The notes: generated from the letters alone by a model not told the origin. Counted from the stretch's first letter, positions 1 to 8,843 are shown. The stretch: 39,217 nt of DNA from an uncultured Flavobacteriales bacterium (GCA_905479995.1 CAJQON010000041.1:1-39217); one strand, 5' to 3'. Made by a program: numbers and translations.

Positions 1-3000
1 CAAAAACAGCACTACCTTGCTCTTGTCCTCTGTAAGTTCCATCCCATCCTTGGGTAATATCAGTGCTTTCAAACACCTTGTTTCCCCACCTGTTATAAAT
101 AATTAGTTTAACTGTTTCAATACCTTCACCTCTTACAAAAAGTATATCGTTTTCATTATCTCCATTAGGTGAAAACACATTAGGCAAGTAAATATGATAC
201 TCACAGTCGAGTTCAAAATCTTCTACACTAACATTATATGAGTTAGTACATCCATTGCTATCACCAACAATTACAGTATAAATTCCAAGACCAAGATTAG
301 CTATGCTACTATCGGTAGAACCTGTGCTCCAATTAAAAGTAAATGGTGGTGTTCCAGATGTGGTATTTAAACTGATGGCTCCAATGGCCTGCTCACAATT
401 ATCGTCAACTGTTGTAATGTTAACTGTAGGGCTAGGATTAATAATAACAGTTACACTTGCCGTATCTGGTAAACATGGAACGTTAGTAATGATGTAATTG
501 TAACTACCAGCTAAATCAACTAATGGATCAAAAATTCCTGTTCCAGAACTTAAAGCCGGTGACCAAACTCCACCAACATCTGCTGCTCCCAGTAAGGTAA
601 AAAGATCCATAGTGCCATTACCAGAACAAAATGAGGAGGTAGTATCTGCTCCGGCATTACCTGGTTGTACAATGGTAAGGTTAGTTGTAATAATAGAATC
701 ACAACCACTTACTGCACCTGCAATAAGAGTATCGATATATATTCCCGTAGTGTTATAAGTGTTGCCATTTACAGTGATGGAGAACCCAGTACATTCAACC
801 AAATTGGTAGTACTTGTAGATATTGGAACAATGGTCAAGTTGGTCGTTACAATTGAATCGCAACCGTTAGCTGCTCCTGCAATAATAGTGTCTGTATATA
901 TTCCTGTAGTGGTATAGGTATTACTATTTACCGTAATTGAAAAACCTGTGCACTCGGTAAAAGATTGTGAGGTGGTAGCCACAGGTATAATTGTAAGATC
1001 TGTGGTTACAATACTGTCGCAACCAAATTGATTTCCACTAATAATGGTATCGATATATACTCCTGTTGTGGTGTATGTATTACTGTTTATTGTAATGGAA
1101 TACCCTGCACATTCCGTAAGGATTGTATTACTTGAAGAGGTAGGGGCTATCGTTACGGTAGTGTAAACTGTATCTGCTAAATTGTAAACTGCATACGTTG
1201 TTGTTACTATAGGGGATGCCATATAGAAACTATCAGGATTTTGTAAAACGGTAGCTAATGCTAACGAATCTGCCCAGGTATAACCGGTAGTACTTCCTGT
1301 TGCAGTTAACAATATTGAATCACCTAAACATAAAGTAACATTAGGAGTTACACTTAAACCACAATTTAACGCAATCACATTAACAGTGTCAATATTAACT
1401 TGAGTTGGGCATACTGTTGTATCAGTTGCATAAAGTATGTATTGAGTTGTTCCCATAAAAGTGGTGTTAAAACTATCGGTTGTAGAGACTGGCGCTCCTG
1501 CTATTGTTGTCCAAACGTAACTACTGTAGCCAGCTGGAGCATTTAGGGTAACAGGCAATCCATTACAATCTGTTGTATCAGGAATTAAACTGGCAACAAT
1601 AGTGTCATTTGGAATCGCGAATAAACAAACATCATCTATCATGTACTTTGCTCCAAGACCCGGAGAACCTGTAGGGGTAATTGTTAAGTTAACATCTGCG
1701 GTAAATACTCCAATTGTTAAAAAGTTTTCTCCTCCCTGTGCTACAAATGTTCCTGTAATTTGAACCCAATTAGAATCTATTACAGTAGTTGCAACTGTAT
1801 TTGCTACTTGGGGAGTAGCTGTTATCATTGATCCTCCTGGAGATGGAGGAGCTAGATTAGTAAATAACATTCCAACACTATCATGAGTATAACCAGAACC
1901 ACTCTCAAGGGCTACATACATTGATGCTTCATAACATTGGCCAGCTACTAAAGTAGTATCTAATTGAACCTGAATATACTCTCTAGCATTTGCAAAGAAG
2001 TTGATGTAAGAGATAAACCCTGCATATGCATTTCCTGTATTTGATGGGATACTGTAGTTTCCACATAAATTATAGTAATCTGATGTTCCCGTAGCAGGTC
2101 CTCCTGTAACTGGTTTATCCCAATCTTGACAAGCAGTCATTTGCCCATTCCCTGTGGGGCAGAACAGTGTATCTTCAAAGCTAGGATTAGGAACTATATT
2201 ACCGATACAAGATACTGTAGGACATGCTGCTGTTGGAAAAGCATCCATCACATTACATATGCCTGTCCATGCGCTCCCAGTAGCAAGTGTAACTACGTTA
2301 GCAGTAAAATTGGCACCTATTCCTAAGACGTTTGGATTTAAAATAGCATTAACATTTGCCGAATTGCCTCCAGCAGGAGCATAAATTTTACCATCTCGTG
2401 CCAACTGCAATGCATTTGGTGTTGATGTTGAAATTTGAACCATATTTGTTGCAGGGTTCGGATTGTTTAAATCAATTTGATAGGTTCCATTTATTGAGGT
2501 AAATCCTCCTCCAGAGAAATATACAAATTGACTATTTGGGGAAAATGACAATCCTACATTTATGAGGGTACCAGCATCATAATTAGCGAATGTGGTAAAG
2601 ACTCCCGTAGAATTATCAAAATCAAACACTTCTAATTTAATTGGGTCAAAATTTCCAGTAAATGGTGGAATTTTACTTCCGATAAAAGCTAGTCTAGAAG
2701 CATCTGGTGCAAACTTCATCCCTCCAAACCCTTTTTTAGAAATACCTCCATTAGAAATTATAGGGTTTTGAACTCCAGCTGCAGTTACGAGGTAAGCATA
2801 TAGATTAGAATTGGTAGCTAAACTATCTTCTCTTCTTACAATTACCCAATAATCAACTCCGTTGCAATGTGGTGCAGCAGTAATTCGTTGTTCATACCAT
2901 TTACCTGCACTGGTATCATTAACTTGTTTTATTACTTGATCTCTTACCGCAACATCTCCATTTCCAAAGTTTAAACTCATATCAATTATGTGATAGGCAA

Positions 3001-3418
3001 AACCTCCGTATGGTGGTAACCAATTTGCAGGTGTAGGAGGAGCTCCTCCGTATTGAGCATCACCGACACTAAACATATAATATCTATTAGTATCTCCTGG
3101 ATCAGGCACAGAAATAACCCCTTGATAAGAAGAGTGACCACCACCAATTAAATTCATTCCATTTGCCATGGGTGTATGAGTAGCATCATAAACAGTATCG
3201 CTATTGGTGTAATAAAGTAGGTTACCGTTGTTTCTATTCGATACTGCATTAGAAGCTTCATTTGATACAGATGTAATTCCTGCAAAAGAAGTTGGTGGAG
3301 AAGTATTAAAATTTAAACCAGCTCCATAGCCATAAAACCAGTTGTTGTTAATTAACTGTTGACCCTCAACAAAATTTAAGGTTAAAGCAAGTAGTATGAA
3401 TATGCCGATTTTCTTCAT
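1..3418 (-). CDS. Giant secreted T9SS adhesin-like protein with SprB repeat and type-B C-terminal domain (C-terminus cut off)
   Basis: Read from ATG at 3418 to the window edge: 1139 codons without a stop. Residues 1-20 are a signal peptide ending VEGQ. Residues about 30-400 look like a beta-propeller-type region. About 405-600 begins NPSFED and ends IDDVCLF, resembling the carbohydrate-binding-like modules of CHU-type proteins. Ig-like segments follow, then three 53-residue tandem repeats (about 767-918), then a SprB-like repeat (about 996-1064, ending GIYTVIVGDSNGCT). The last visible part (from NVFSPNGDNENDILFVRG through IYNRWGNKVFE) is the gliding-motility/CHU_C domain that directs type IX secretion. 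By comparison with the complete homologous tail of the gene at 25432-28965, only about 20-25 residues are missing. Inferred role: cell-surface adhesin or gliding-type protein exported by T9SS; the ligand cannot be told. Confidence 0.9.
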   Translation of the reverse strand, partial: MKKIGIFILLALTLNFVEGQQLINNNWFYGYGAGLNFNTSPPTSFAGITSVSNEASNAVSNRNNGNLLYYTNSDTVYDATHTPMANGMNLIGGGHSSYQGVISVPDPGDTNRYYMFSVGDAQYGGAPPTPANWLPPYGGFAYHIIDMSLNFGNGDVAVRDQVIKQVNDTSAGKWYEQRITAAPHCNGVDYWVIVRREDSLATNSNLYAYLVTAAGVQNPIISNGGISKKGFGGMKFAPDASRLAFIGSKIPPFTGNFDPIKLEVFDFDNSTGVFTTFANYDAGTLINVGLSFSPNSQFVYFSGGGFTSINGTYQIDLNNPNPATNMVQISTSTPNALQLARDGKIYAPAGGNSANVNAILNPNVLGIGANFTANVVTLATGSAWTGICNVMDAFPTAACPTVSCIGNIVPNPSFEDTLFCPTGNGQMTACQDWDKPVTGGPATGTSDYYNLCGNYSIPSNTGNAYAGFISYINFFANAREYIQVQLDTTLVAGQCYEASMYVALESGSGYTHDSVGMLFTNLAPPSPGGSMITATPQVANTVATTVIDSNWVQITGTFVAQGGENFLTIGVFTADVNLTITPTGSPGLGAKYMIDDVCLFAIPNDTIVASLIPDTTDCNGLPVTLNAPAGYSSYVWTTIAGAPVSTTDSFNTTFMGTTQYILYATDTTVCPTQVNIDTVNVIALNCGLSVTPNVTLCLGDSILLTATGSTTGYTWADSLALATVLQNPDSFYMASPIVTTTYAVYNLADTVYTTVTIAPTSSSNTILTECAGYSITINSNTYTTTGVYIDTIISGNQFGCDSIVTTDLTIIPVATTSQSFTECTGFSITVNSNTYTTTGIYTDTIIAGAANGCDSIVTTNLTIVPISTSTTNLVECTGFSITVNGNTYNTTGIYIDTLIAGAVSGCDSIITTNLTIVQPGNAGADTTSSFCSGNGTMDLFTLLGAADVGGVWSPALSSGTGIFDPLVDLAGSYNYIITNVPCLPDTASVTVIINPSPTVNITTVDDNCEQAIGAISLNTTSGTPPFTFNWSTGSTDSSIANLGLGIYTVIVGDSNGCTNSYNVSVEDFELDCEYHIYLPNVFSPNGDNENDILFVRGEGIETVKLIIYNRWGNKVFESTDITQGWDGTYRGQEQGSAVF
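665..1117 (-). repeat. Three tandem 159-bp in-frame repeats in the adhesin gene
   Basis: The Glu-Cys codons that open each unit fall at 1114-1109, 955-950 and 796-791, so the period is exactly 159 bp (53 residues). Each unit has the pattern EC-G-SIT-N-NTY-TTG-Y-DT-I-G-GCDSI-TT-LTI, with paired Cys residues that could form a disulfide. The third unit diverges after about position 670. This is a protein-level repeat, not a mobile element. Confidence 0.9.
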
Positions 3419-3549
3419 GGTACTAAATTATTCGATGTTAAGCCCTTACACAATCTTAATTGTATATTCCATTTGTATTATAAATGACAATATTTTGTTG
3501 TATATTGCTGAATAACAAATCGGTACTGACATCAATTAATTGAATTATA

Positions 3550-5043
3550 ATGGCATCAACTCAACCAACATTTGAACTTATAAAGAGCCTTAGTAAAGGA
3601 GAAAAACGACTAGTAAGCCTAAATGCAGGGAAAACCAAAGGAGGAAAGAAATCCATTTACATTGAATTGTTCAATCTATTGGATAAGCAAAAAAACTATA
3701 GTCAAGAAAAAGTTTTAGCAGCTCCGATGGCTCTTAAAAAGAGCAGACTATCTAATATTTTAAATTACTTATCAAACTTAATTCTGGATAGTATTAGATA
3801 CCAAGATGATAATAAAAACATTGTTTCAGAATTGCAGTTAATATTATCTGATATTAATATTTATCAAGCAAAATTGATGCTAGGGGCGGCAAGTAAATCC
3901 ATTCAAAAACTAAAAAAATTAGCCTACAAATATGAGAAATACAATTACATTTTAGAGGCTATTAGGCTAGAGCGGAGATTGATGAAATACTCCAATGACA
4001 TTGATGAGTTTAAAAAAACGATTTCCTCAACTATAGCAGAAGAAAAAAAGCTTTTAAAAATAATTGATCAAGAAATAAAGTTAAATGAGCTGTTCTTTTC
4101 GATATATGCCATCTATCTAGAAATAGGCTCGGTTAGAACAACAGAGCAGCAGTTTGAATTGGATAAGGTAATTGCAAGCGACCTACTGAAGTCAAACTTT
4201 GAAGACTCCTCTTTTTTATCTAACCTACTAAGAATTAATAGTTTCATTATTTACAATGAAGTTTATAAAAATGAAAACGAGGCCTTAAACTATCGGCTAG
4301 AAATGGTAGACATGTTTGATCAAAATCCGCATTTTATTGAAGAGGATGTGGAGAACTACATTAGCTCCTTAAATAATTTATTGATAGGATTAAAAAATAC
4401 GAACCAGCACGAACTGTTTTTTAAATACTTAGACAATTTAAAAGTGGTAAATAAGAAAGTTAGAAATGGATTAGTAAATACAGTTAACGACATGGTTTTT
4501 GAGCGAGGGAGTGTGTTAGAGCTCGATTATTATGTTAAAAATAAACGATATGAAGATGGCGTAAACTTAAGTGAGGGAATACTTTTAGGAATTGAACTGT
4601 TTTCTAAGAGTATCACCAAGATGAGGTTGTTTTCAATTTGCCTGCAGTTGAGTTTTTGTTATTTGATGACGGAAGATTTAAAGAAGGCCAAGACATGGAT
4701 TAATAAGATTATTCATGTAAGTGATTTAAAGATGAGGAGAGATCTTTATTATGCGGGGCGGATCTTAAACCTATTAATTCACTTCGAATCCGACAACTTC
4801 GATTACTTGGAGTATGAAATTGAAGCGACCAAAAGAAAATTAGAAAAAAAGAATGTGTTGTACGATTATGAACGATTTATCATTAAAGAATTAAAGAGCT
4901 ACATCATTAGCGGAGAAAAAGATAAGCAGCAGTTTTATAAAAACTTTTTAAAAGCAATCAATGCTTTCTTAGCCGACAATAATTTAGAGAGTGACCCCAT
5001 TTATGGTTTCAATTTGATCGAGTTTGTAAGTTCTAAAATTTAA
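3550..5043 (+). CDS. Unrecognised 497-aa predicted all-helical protein
   Basis: I do not recognise a family. The protein starts MASTQPTFELIKSLSKGEKR, has no signal peptide and no clear membrane segment, and is rich in Lys, Glu, Leu, Ile and Asn, with helical pairs resembling TPR or other alpha-solenoid repeats (for example around residues 95-165 and 360-410). The first 60 residues are basic and resemble a small helical domain. It is a lone plus-strand gene, divergent from the adhesin at 3418 (131-bp gap), and is followed by a candidate RNA structure and a terminator. Cytoplasmic scaffolding or protein binding is a guess from fold type only. The start at 3550 is the first ATG and has no Shine-Dalgarno, as is usual here. 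Confidence 0.75.
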   Translation: MASTQPTFELIKSLSKGEKRLVSLNAGKTKGGKKSIYIELFNLLDKQKNYSQEKVLAAPMALKKSRLSNILNYLSNLILDSIRYQDDNKNIVSELQLILSDINIYQAKLMLGAASKSIQKLKKLAYKYEKYNYILEAIRLERRLMKYSNDIDEFKKTISSTIAEEKKLLKIIDQEIKLNELFFSIYAIYLEIGSVRTTEQQFELDKVIASDLLKSNFEDSSFLSNLLRINSFIIYNEVYKNENEALNYRLEMVDMFDQNPHFIEEDVENYISSLNNLLIGLKNTNQHELFFKYLDNLKVVNKKVRNGLVNTVNDMVFERGSVLELDYYVKNKRYEDGVNLSEGILLGIELFSKSITKMRLFSICLQLSFCYLMTEDLKKAKTWINKIIHVSDLKMRRDLYYAGRILNLLIHFESDNFDYLEYEIEATKRKLEKKNVLYDYERFIIKELKSYIISGEKDKQQFYKNFLKAINAFLADNNLESDPIYGFNLIEFVSSKI

Positions 5044-5141
5044 TATTAACAATCCCATTTCCGTCTTTATTTATTTCATCTTATTTGAGATAAGGTATTA
5101 AGTTAATTTAAAATTTAGACTAAGATTTCACAAGTTGAAAT

Positions 5142-5219
5142 GTTGGACAGAATGTTATGGGTGAGGTAAGGTGGGATAAGATAAAATAACCCAGTTTTCA
5201 TTCCGTCCAGACCGCCAAC
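5142..5219 (+). other. Possible structured RNA upstream of a terminator
   Basis: Nested complementary segments: GGACAGAAT (5145-5153) against ATTCCGTCC (5200-5208), with one mismatch; TGGGT (5158-5162) against ACCCA (5189-5193); and GTT (5142-5144) against AAC (5217-5219). All lie on the same strand as, and just before, the terminator at 5230-5259. It may be the 3' UTR fold of the 497-aa gene or a small RNA. No known RNA family recognised. Confidence 0.3.
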
Positions 5220-5229
5220 AAAAAGTGAA

Positions 5230-5259
5230 GCCTCAAGTAGTATACTTGAGGCTTTTTTT
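5230..5259 (+). terminator. Intrinsic terminator
   Basis: A perfect 10-bp stem (GCCTCAAGTA / TACTTGAGGC) with a 3-nt loop is followed by seven T residues. It ends transcripts coming from the plus-strand gene at 3550-5043 or from a small RNA in the gap. Confidence 0.9.
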
Positions 5260-5320
5260 ATGACTAATCTTCAACGTTTTAAGGGGAGTAAGTAATAAAT
5301 AATAGGATGTCTTTTAACTA

Positions 5321-5857
5321 TCAACCTTTTAATCCGCCTATCATTTTTACTTCGTTTTTCATGGTATTAAAATTGGGGGAATGTTTCATAACTCTTTCCA
5401 TTAATAGATTATACTGTTCTTGAGTTCCACTTCCTTTAACATTAAAAATAAACTTTAATTCTGGAAAACCAGGCTCAATAGTTTTGTCAATGCCTAAAAA
5501 ACCTCTTAAATCTAACTCTCCATCAATTTCTAATTGCAGTTGATTAACCTCAATGTTCATTAATGTTGCGCCTGTCATAAATGTTACCGCCATACAACCA
5601 GCAATTCCTCCTAGCATATATTCTGCTGGATTTGGAGCGCAATTAACGCCTAAAAGCTGAGTAGGTTCATCAATGGTAAACTCAAAATCTCTTACCAGTT
5701 TATGGCTTCCTAAAATCATGTTTTTAGTCTTAACCTTTGTTTTTGTACCACTTACCCAGTCTAAAATTACACCATAAGAAGCTTTTCCTTCAATGTTGTT
5801 TTCCTTTACTTCGTTAGCGTATTCACTAAGTCCTGCTATGTTTATATTGTTTAACAT
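5321..5857 (-). CDS. OsmC family protein lacking the second redox cysteine
   Basis: 178 aa, the length of OsmC/YhfA-type proteins. The segment NCAPNPAEYMLGGIAGCMAV carries the family's first conserved cysteine (Cys88), with an extra Cys73. The usual second cysteine (in an H-x-x-CP context near the C-terminus) is replaced: residues 159-160 are HS in KHSPNFNTM, so Ser160 stands in its place. Classic OsmC/Ohr proteins reduce organic hydroperoxides with a Cys pair; this one is more likely a one-Cys or non-peroxidase member. It is the last gene of a three-gene operon, 11 bp after the PLP enzyme, which suggests a role tied to sulfur compounds made upstream. That role is inferred. Confidence 0.88.
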   Translation of the reverse strand: MLNNINIAGLSEYANEVKENNIEGKASYGVILDWVSGTKTKVKTKNMILGSHKLVRDFEFTIDEPTQLLGVNCAPNPAEYMLGGIAGCMAVTFMTGATLMNIEVNQLQLEIDGELDLRGFLGIDKTIEPGFPELKFIFNVKGSGTQEQYNLLMERVMKHSPNFNTMKNEVKMIGGLKG

Positions 5858-5868
5858 TTTTCTATAGT

Positions 5869-7161
5869 TTAAAAAATTTGTTCAATTGCTTGTTCAAAAT
5901 CAGTTATTAAATCTTCTATATCTTCAATCCCAACAGATAGTCTAATTAAACCATCGTTTATTCCTATTTCCTTTTGTTGCTCTTTGGTTAATGATGCTTG
6001 TGATGTATTGTAAGGCAATGAAATTAAACTCTCAACACCACCTAAACTTGTAGCTTCCTTAGGGAGCTTTAAGGTTTTTAACAATGAATGAGCCTTAGCA
6101 TCTCCACCTTCAATTTCAAAGCTTATCATACCAGAATTCTTGCCTTTTAATTGTTTTTTAGCTAATTCATGTTGATTGTAAGATGCTAATCCAGGATAGT
6201 TAACTTTTTTAATTTTTGGGTGATCTTCTAAATAGGTCGCTAATTCTAATGCGTTGGCATTATGAGTTCTCATTCTCAAGGCAAATGTTTTTAAACTTCT
6301 TTCTAACATAAAACAAGCATGAGGGTCCATAGACCCTCCATTTTTTAACATTTGCGGCCAAATTCGATCTATTAATTTTCTCGAGCCAGAAACTGTTCCT
6401 CCAATTAAGTCGGAATGACCATTTAAATACTTTGTAGCAGAATTAACGACTAAATCAACACCTAAATTTAAGGGTTTAACATTGTATGGAGTTAAAAAAG
6501 TATTGTCAATAATTACTCTTAAGTTATACTTTTTGCCCAAGCTTACAATTTCTTCAATTGGAGCCATTTTTAACAATGGGTTTGTTAGGGCTTCAAAATA
6601 TAAAACTTTAGTGTTATCTTGTATTGCTGCTTCAATTTCCTCAATATTGGTAGGAGAAGTAAAGGTTACCGACATGCCAAAACGGTCAAGATCTTCATAC
6701 AAAAAATTATACGTTCCACCATATATGTCTCGTGATGATACAATGTGGCTTCCTTTATCTAATACGGCTAATAATGTAGAAGAAATAGCAGCCATACCCG
6801 AGGAAAATACGATAGAACTTTCCGCATTTTCTAAAGCCGATAGTTTTTCTTGAACGCTCCATTGAGATGGATTCCCATAGCGAGTGTATATCATTTCGTC
6901 TCGGCCTCTTCCTTCTTCTATTGCGTTATAAGACGATTCGTTTAGGTAAAATGTTGAGCATTGAAAAATAGGCGTACCCAATGCATTTGTATTCGGGTCG
7001 TCATATTGTCCGGCATGAACAGATTTAGTAGATTCATTAAACTCTACATACCTTTTTGTGGAAATTGCGGGGCCATCGGTTCTTTTACGTTTTAACTCAT
7101 CAAACCAAACGTCTCCAGACTCTCTTTTATCTTCTATTCCTTTAAATACTTTTTTCATCAC
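5869..7161 (-). CDS. PLP-dependent trans-sulfuration enzyme (cystathionine gamma-synthase/lyase, methionine gamma-lyase family)
   Basis: 430 aa of the Cys/Met metabolism PLP family. Visible motifs: YTRYGNP (92-98), the phosphate-binding SSGMAA (120-125), YGGT (147-150), the IIDNTF block (217-222), and the PLP-lysine motif SATKYLNGHSD with Lys244. The family cleaves or exchanges the gamma-substituent of homoserine-type amino acids (cystathionine, methionine, O-acyl-homoserine). At the position where many methionine gamma-lyases have Cys in YGCT, this protein has Gly149, which leans toward a cystathionine-type or generalist enzyme. An N-terminal extension of about 40 residues precedes the usual TKSVHAG start. 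The gene sits between the monooxygenase (13-bp gap) and OsmC, so catabolism of a sulfur amino acid is more likely than biosynthesis. Exact substrate unknown. Confidence 0.9.
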   Translation of the reverse strand: MMKKVFKGIEDKRESGDVWFDELKRKRTDGPAISTKRYVEFNESTKSVHAGQYDDPNTNALGTPIFQCSTFYLNESSYNAIEEGRGRDEMIYTRYGNPSQWSVQEKLSALENAESSIVFSSGMAAISSTLLAVLDKGSHIVSSRDIYGGTYNFLYEDLDRFGMSVTFTSPTNIEEIEAAIQDNTKVLYFEALTNPLLKMAPIEEIVSLGKKYNLRVIIDNTFLTPYNVKPLNLGVDLVVNSATKYLNGHSDLIGGTVSGSRKLIDRIWPQMLKNGGSMDPHACFMLERSLKTFALRMRTHNANALELATYLEDHPKIKKVNYPGLASYNQHELAKKQLKGKNSGMISFEIEGGDAKAHSLLKTLKLPKEATSLGGVESLISLPYNTSQASLTKEQQKEIGINDGLIRLSVGIEDIEDLITDFEQAIEQIF

Positions 7162-7174
7162 TGTTTATTTACTT

Positions 7175-8224
7175 TTAGTTTGAAAGGCTTTTATCTAAAA
7201 TGACATTGTTTAGGTATTCAGCATCTTTTTTAACTCCACCCAACGTTGCAGATCCTCTTGTGTATAGCCAAGGTAAACCTAAGTAGTATAGTCCTTCTAT
7301 GTCACTAATTCCTCTAAAGTTTTTTGGATAGTTATCTTTATCTAATGCTACATTTTCAATCCAATTAAAATTAGGCTTAAAACCTGTTGCCCAAATAATG
7401 TTTTTAATGGTGTTAATCTCTTTCTTTTCAAATACAATTTTATCATTACTTGCATCCAAAGATCTTCCAACGCACTCTACATTTGGTCTCTTAAATAAAG
7501 TTTTAACGTCAGTACCTATAATTGGCTGTGTACCTGTGCTTAATTTTTTGCCAATCCAAGAGTATTTATTTACACTTAAGAAGCCAATTTTTGAAAACCA
7601 CCACCAAAGTGTTTTTCCTAAAAACTCTTGAGGAATTGATGAGATGTTAGTGTTTCCTGAGAAGTAAACTTTATTACCTGTAGCAGCTATTTCATCTAAA
7701 ATTTGAACTCCAGAATCTCCAGCACCAACAACTAACGTGTCTCCTTTTTGTAATTGATTAGTGCTTTTGTAGTTTTCACTATGTATTTGAGTTACCTCGG
7801 GCGAAATTTTAGTATGAAAGCTTGGTGTAAATGGAGTGTGAAAAGGACCTGTGGCAACAATTACATTTTTTGCTTTATATGTTTTGTCCTCACTATCTAA
7901 AATAAAATAATCATCTACTTTTTTTAAGCCCTTTATCTTTTGATTAAAATCAATCGGAATTTTAAACTTTTCAGCGTATGATTTTAAATAATTGGCTACA
8001 TCGTATTTGTTTGCATAATACCCAGTAGGGTGAGGGAAGTCTAAACCAGGTAGGTTGTTGTATTCTGTAGCAGTAAAAAGCTGTAATGAATCCCATCGTT
8101 TTAGCCATGGAGCTCCAATTTCCTTATTCGCATCTAACACTAAAAAGTCTTTTTTGTTTTGTGTTAAATAATAAGAGATTGCCATTCCCGCTTGTCCTGC
8201 TCCAATTACAATAAAATCTATCAT
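7175..8224 (-). CDS. Flavin-dependent monooxygenase, CzcO/YdhS-like NAD(P)/FAD oxidoreductase
   Basis: 349 aa with two Rossmann nucleotide-binding motifs: GAGQAG (8-13) for FAD and GAGDSG (167-172) for NAD(P)H. Between them lies ATGPFHTPFTPSF (125-137), the linker typical of class B flavoprotein monooxygenases. It is shorter than trimethylamine or Baeyer-Villiger monooxygenases (about 440 aa or more) and matches the compact CzcO-like group. It likely inserts oxygen into a soft nucleophile such as sulfur or nitrogen. First gene of the operon with the PLP enzyme and OsmC, divergent from an Lrp-type regulator. The ATG at 8224 sits directly before the FAD motif, so the start is secure. Confidence 0.87.
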   Translation of the reverse strand: MIDFIVIGAGQAGMAISYYLTQNKKDFLVLDANKEIGAPWLKRWDSLQLFTATEYNNLPGLDFPHPTGYYANKYDVANYLKSYAEKFKIPIDFNQKIKGLKKVDDYFILDSEDKTYKAKNVIVATGPFHTPFTPSFHTKISPEVTQIHSENYKSTNQLQKGDTLVVGAGDSGVQILDEIAATGNKVYFSGNTNISSIPQEFLGKTLWWWFSKIGFLSVNKYSWIGKKLSTGTQPIIGTDVKTLFKRPNVECVGRSLDASNDKIVFEKKEINTIKNIIWATGFKPNFNWIENVALDKDNYPKNFRGISDIEGLYYLGLPWLYTRGSATLGGVKKDAEYLNNVILDKSLSN

Positions 8225-8331
8225 TTAATAAATGCTTTTGTCTGTAAATTTACATCTTAATAATCTTTAACTATATAGATGTGAGTTTTAAAAGAATATA
8301 AAACTGATTTTTTCATATTTTTTAGATTTAT

Positions 8332-8339
8332 TATCTTTG
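8332..8339 (+). promoter_or_regulatory. -7 promoter element of the Lrp/AsnC gene
   Basis: TATCTTTG is an exact match to the Bacteroidota -7 consensus TAnnTTTG, 45 bp before the ATG at 8385. No clear TTG at -33. It lies in the 160-bp divergent region that would also hold Lrp-binding sites and the promoter of the minus-strand operon, for which I see no clear consensus. Confidence 0.6.
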
Positions 8340-8384
8340 TGAAGAGTGTCGTAAAGCACTTTTTAGAATTTTTTTCTTTTAGCA

Positions 8385-8843
8385 ATGAATTTAGATAGTT
8401 TAGATAAACAAATATTGATGCTTTTACAGCATGATTCTTCTTTAAAAACAAAGGAAATAGCATCAAGTATTGGCTTGTCTATTACTCCAACTTATGATAG
8501 GATAAAGCGCTTAGAAAAGGAAGGTGTAATAAAAAAGTACGTAGCCATTTTAGATAAAAATGCTATTAACTATGCTGTTACAGTTATTTGTCATATAACA
8601 CTGCTTAAGCACGAAAGAAGCTTGTTAGCAAAATTTGAAAATGAAATTGGTAAAATAGATGAAGTTGTGGCGTGTTTTCATATTGCAGGAAATTATGATT
8701 ACATCCTAAAAGTTATTGTACCAGATTTAAATTCATACAGAGATTTTATTACCAACAAGATTTCTACTATAGAAAACGTAAGTAATGTGCACAGTTCCTT
8801 TGTTATGACAGAGGTAAAGAATGAAACAGCTCTGTTGCTGTAG
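8385..8843 (+). CDS. Lrp/AsnC family transcriptional regulator
   Basis: 152 aa, the standard length. The N-terminal winged helix-turn-helix (about 1-60) reads LDSLDKQILMLLQHDSSLKT, with TPTYDRIKRLEKEGVIKKY as recognition helix and wing. The C-terminal RAM domain (about 65-148) includes VACFHIAGNYDYILKV, the ligand-binding and oligomerisation core. These proteins sense amino acids. It is divergent from the monooxygenase/PLP enzyme/OsmC operon (160-bp intergenic), the usual arrangement for a local regulator, so it probably controls that operon and itself in response to an amino acid such as methionine or cysteine. That ligand is inferred. Confidence 0.93.
   Translation: MNLDSLDKQILMLLQHDSSLKTKEIASSIGLSITPTYDRIKRLEKEGVIKKYVAILDKNAINYAVTVICHITLLKHERSLLAKFENEIGKIDEVVACFHIAGNYDYILKVIVPDLNSYRDFITNKISTIENVSNVHSSFVMTEVKNETALLL

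Noticed and set aside
5195-5217. The stretch ending GTCCAGACCGCCA looks like a tRNA 3' end.
   Set aside because: No T-loop, anticodon arm or matching 5' acceptor strand could be found; the nearby pairing explains it better as a simple fold.
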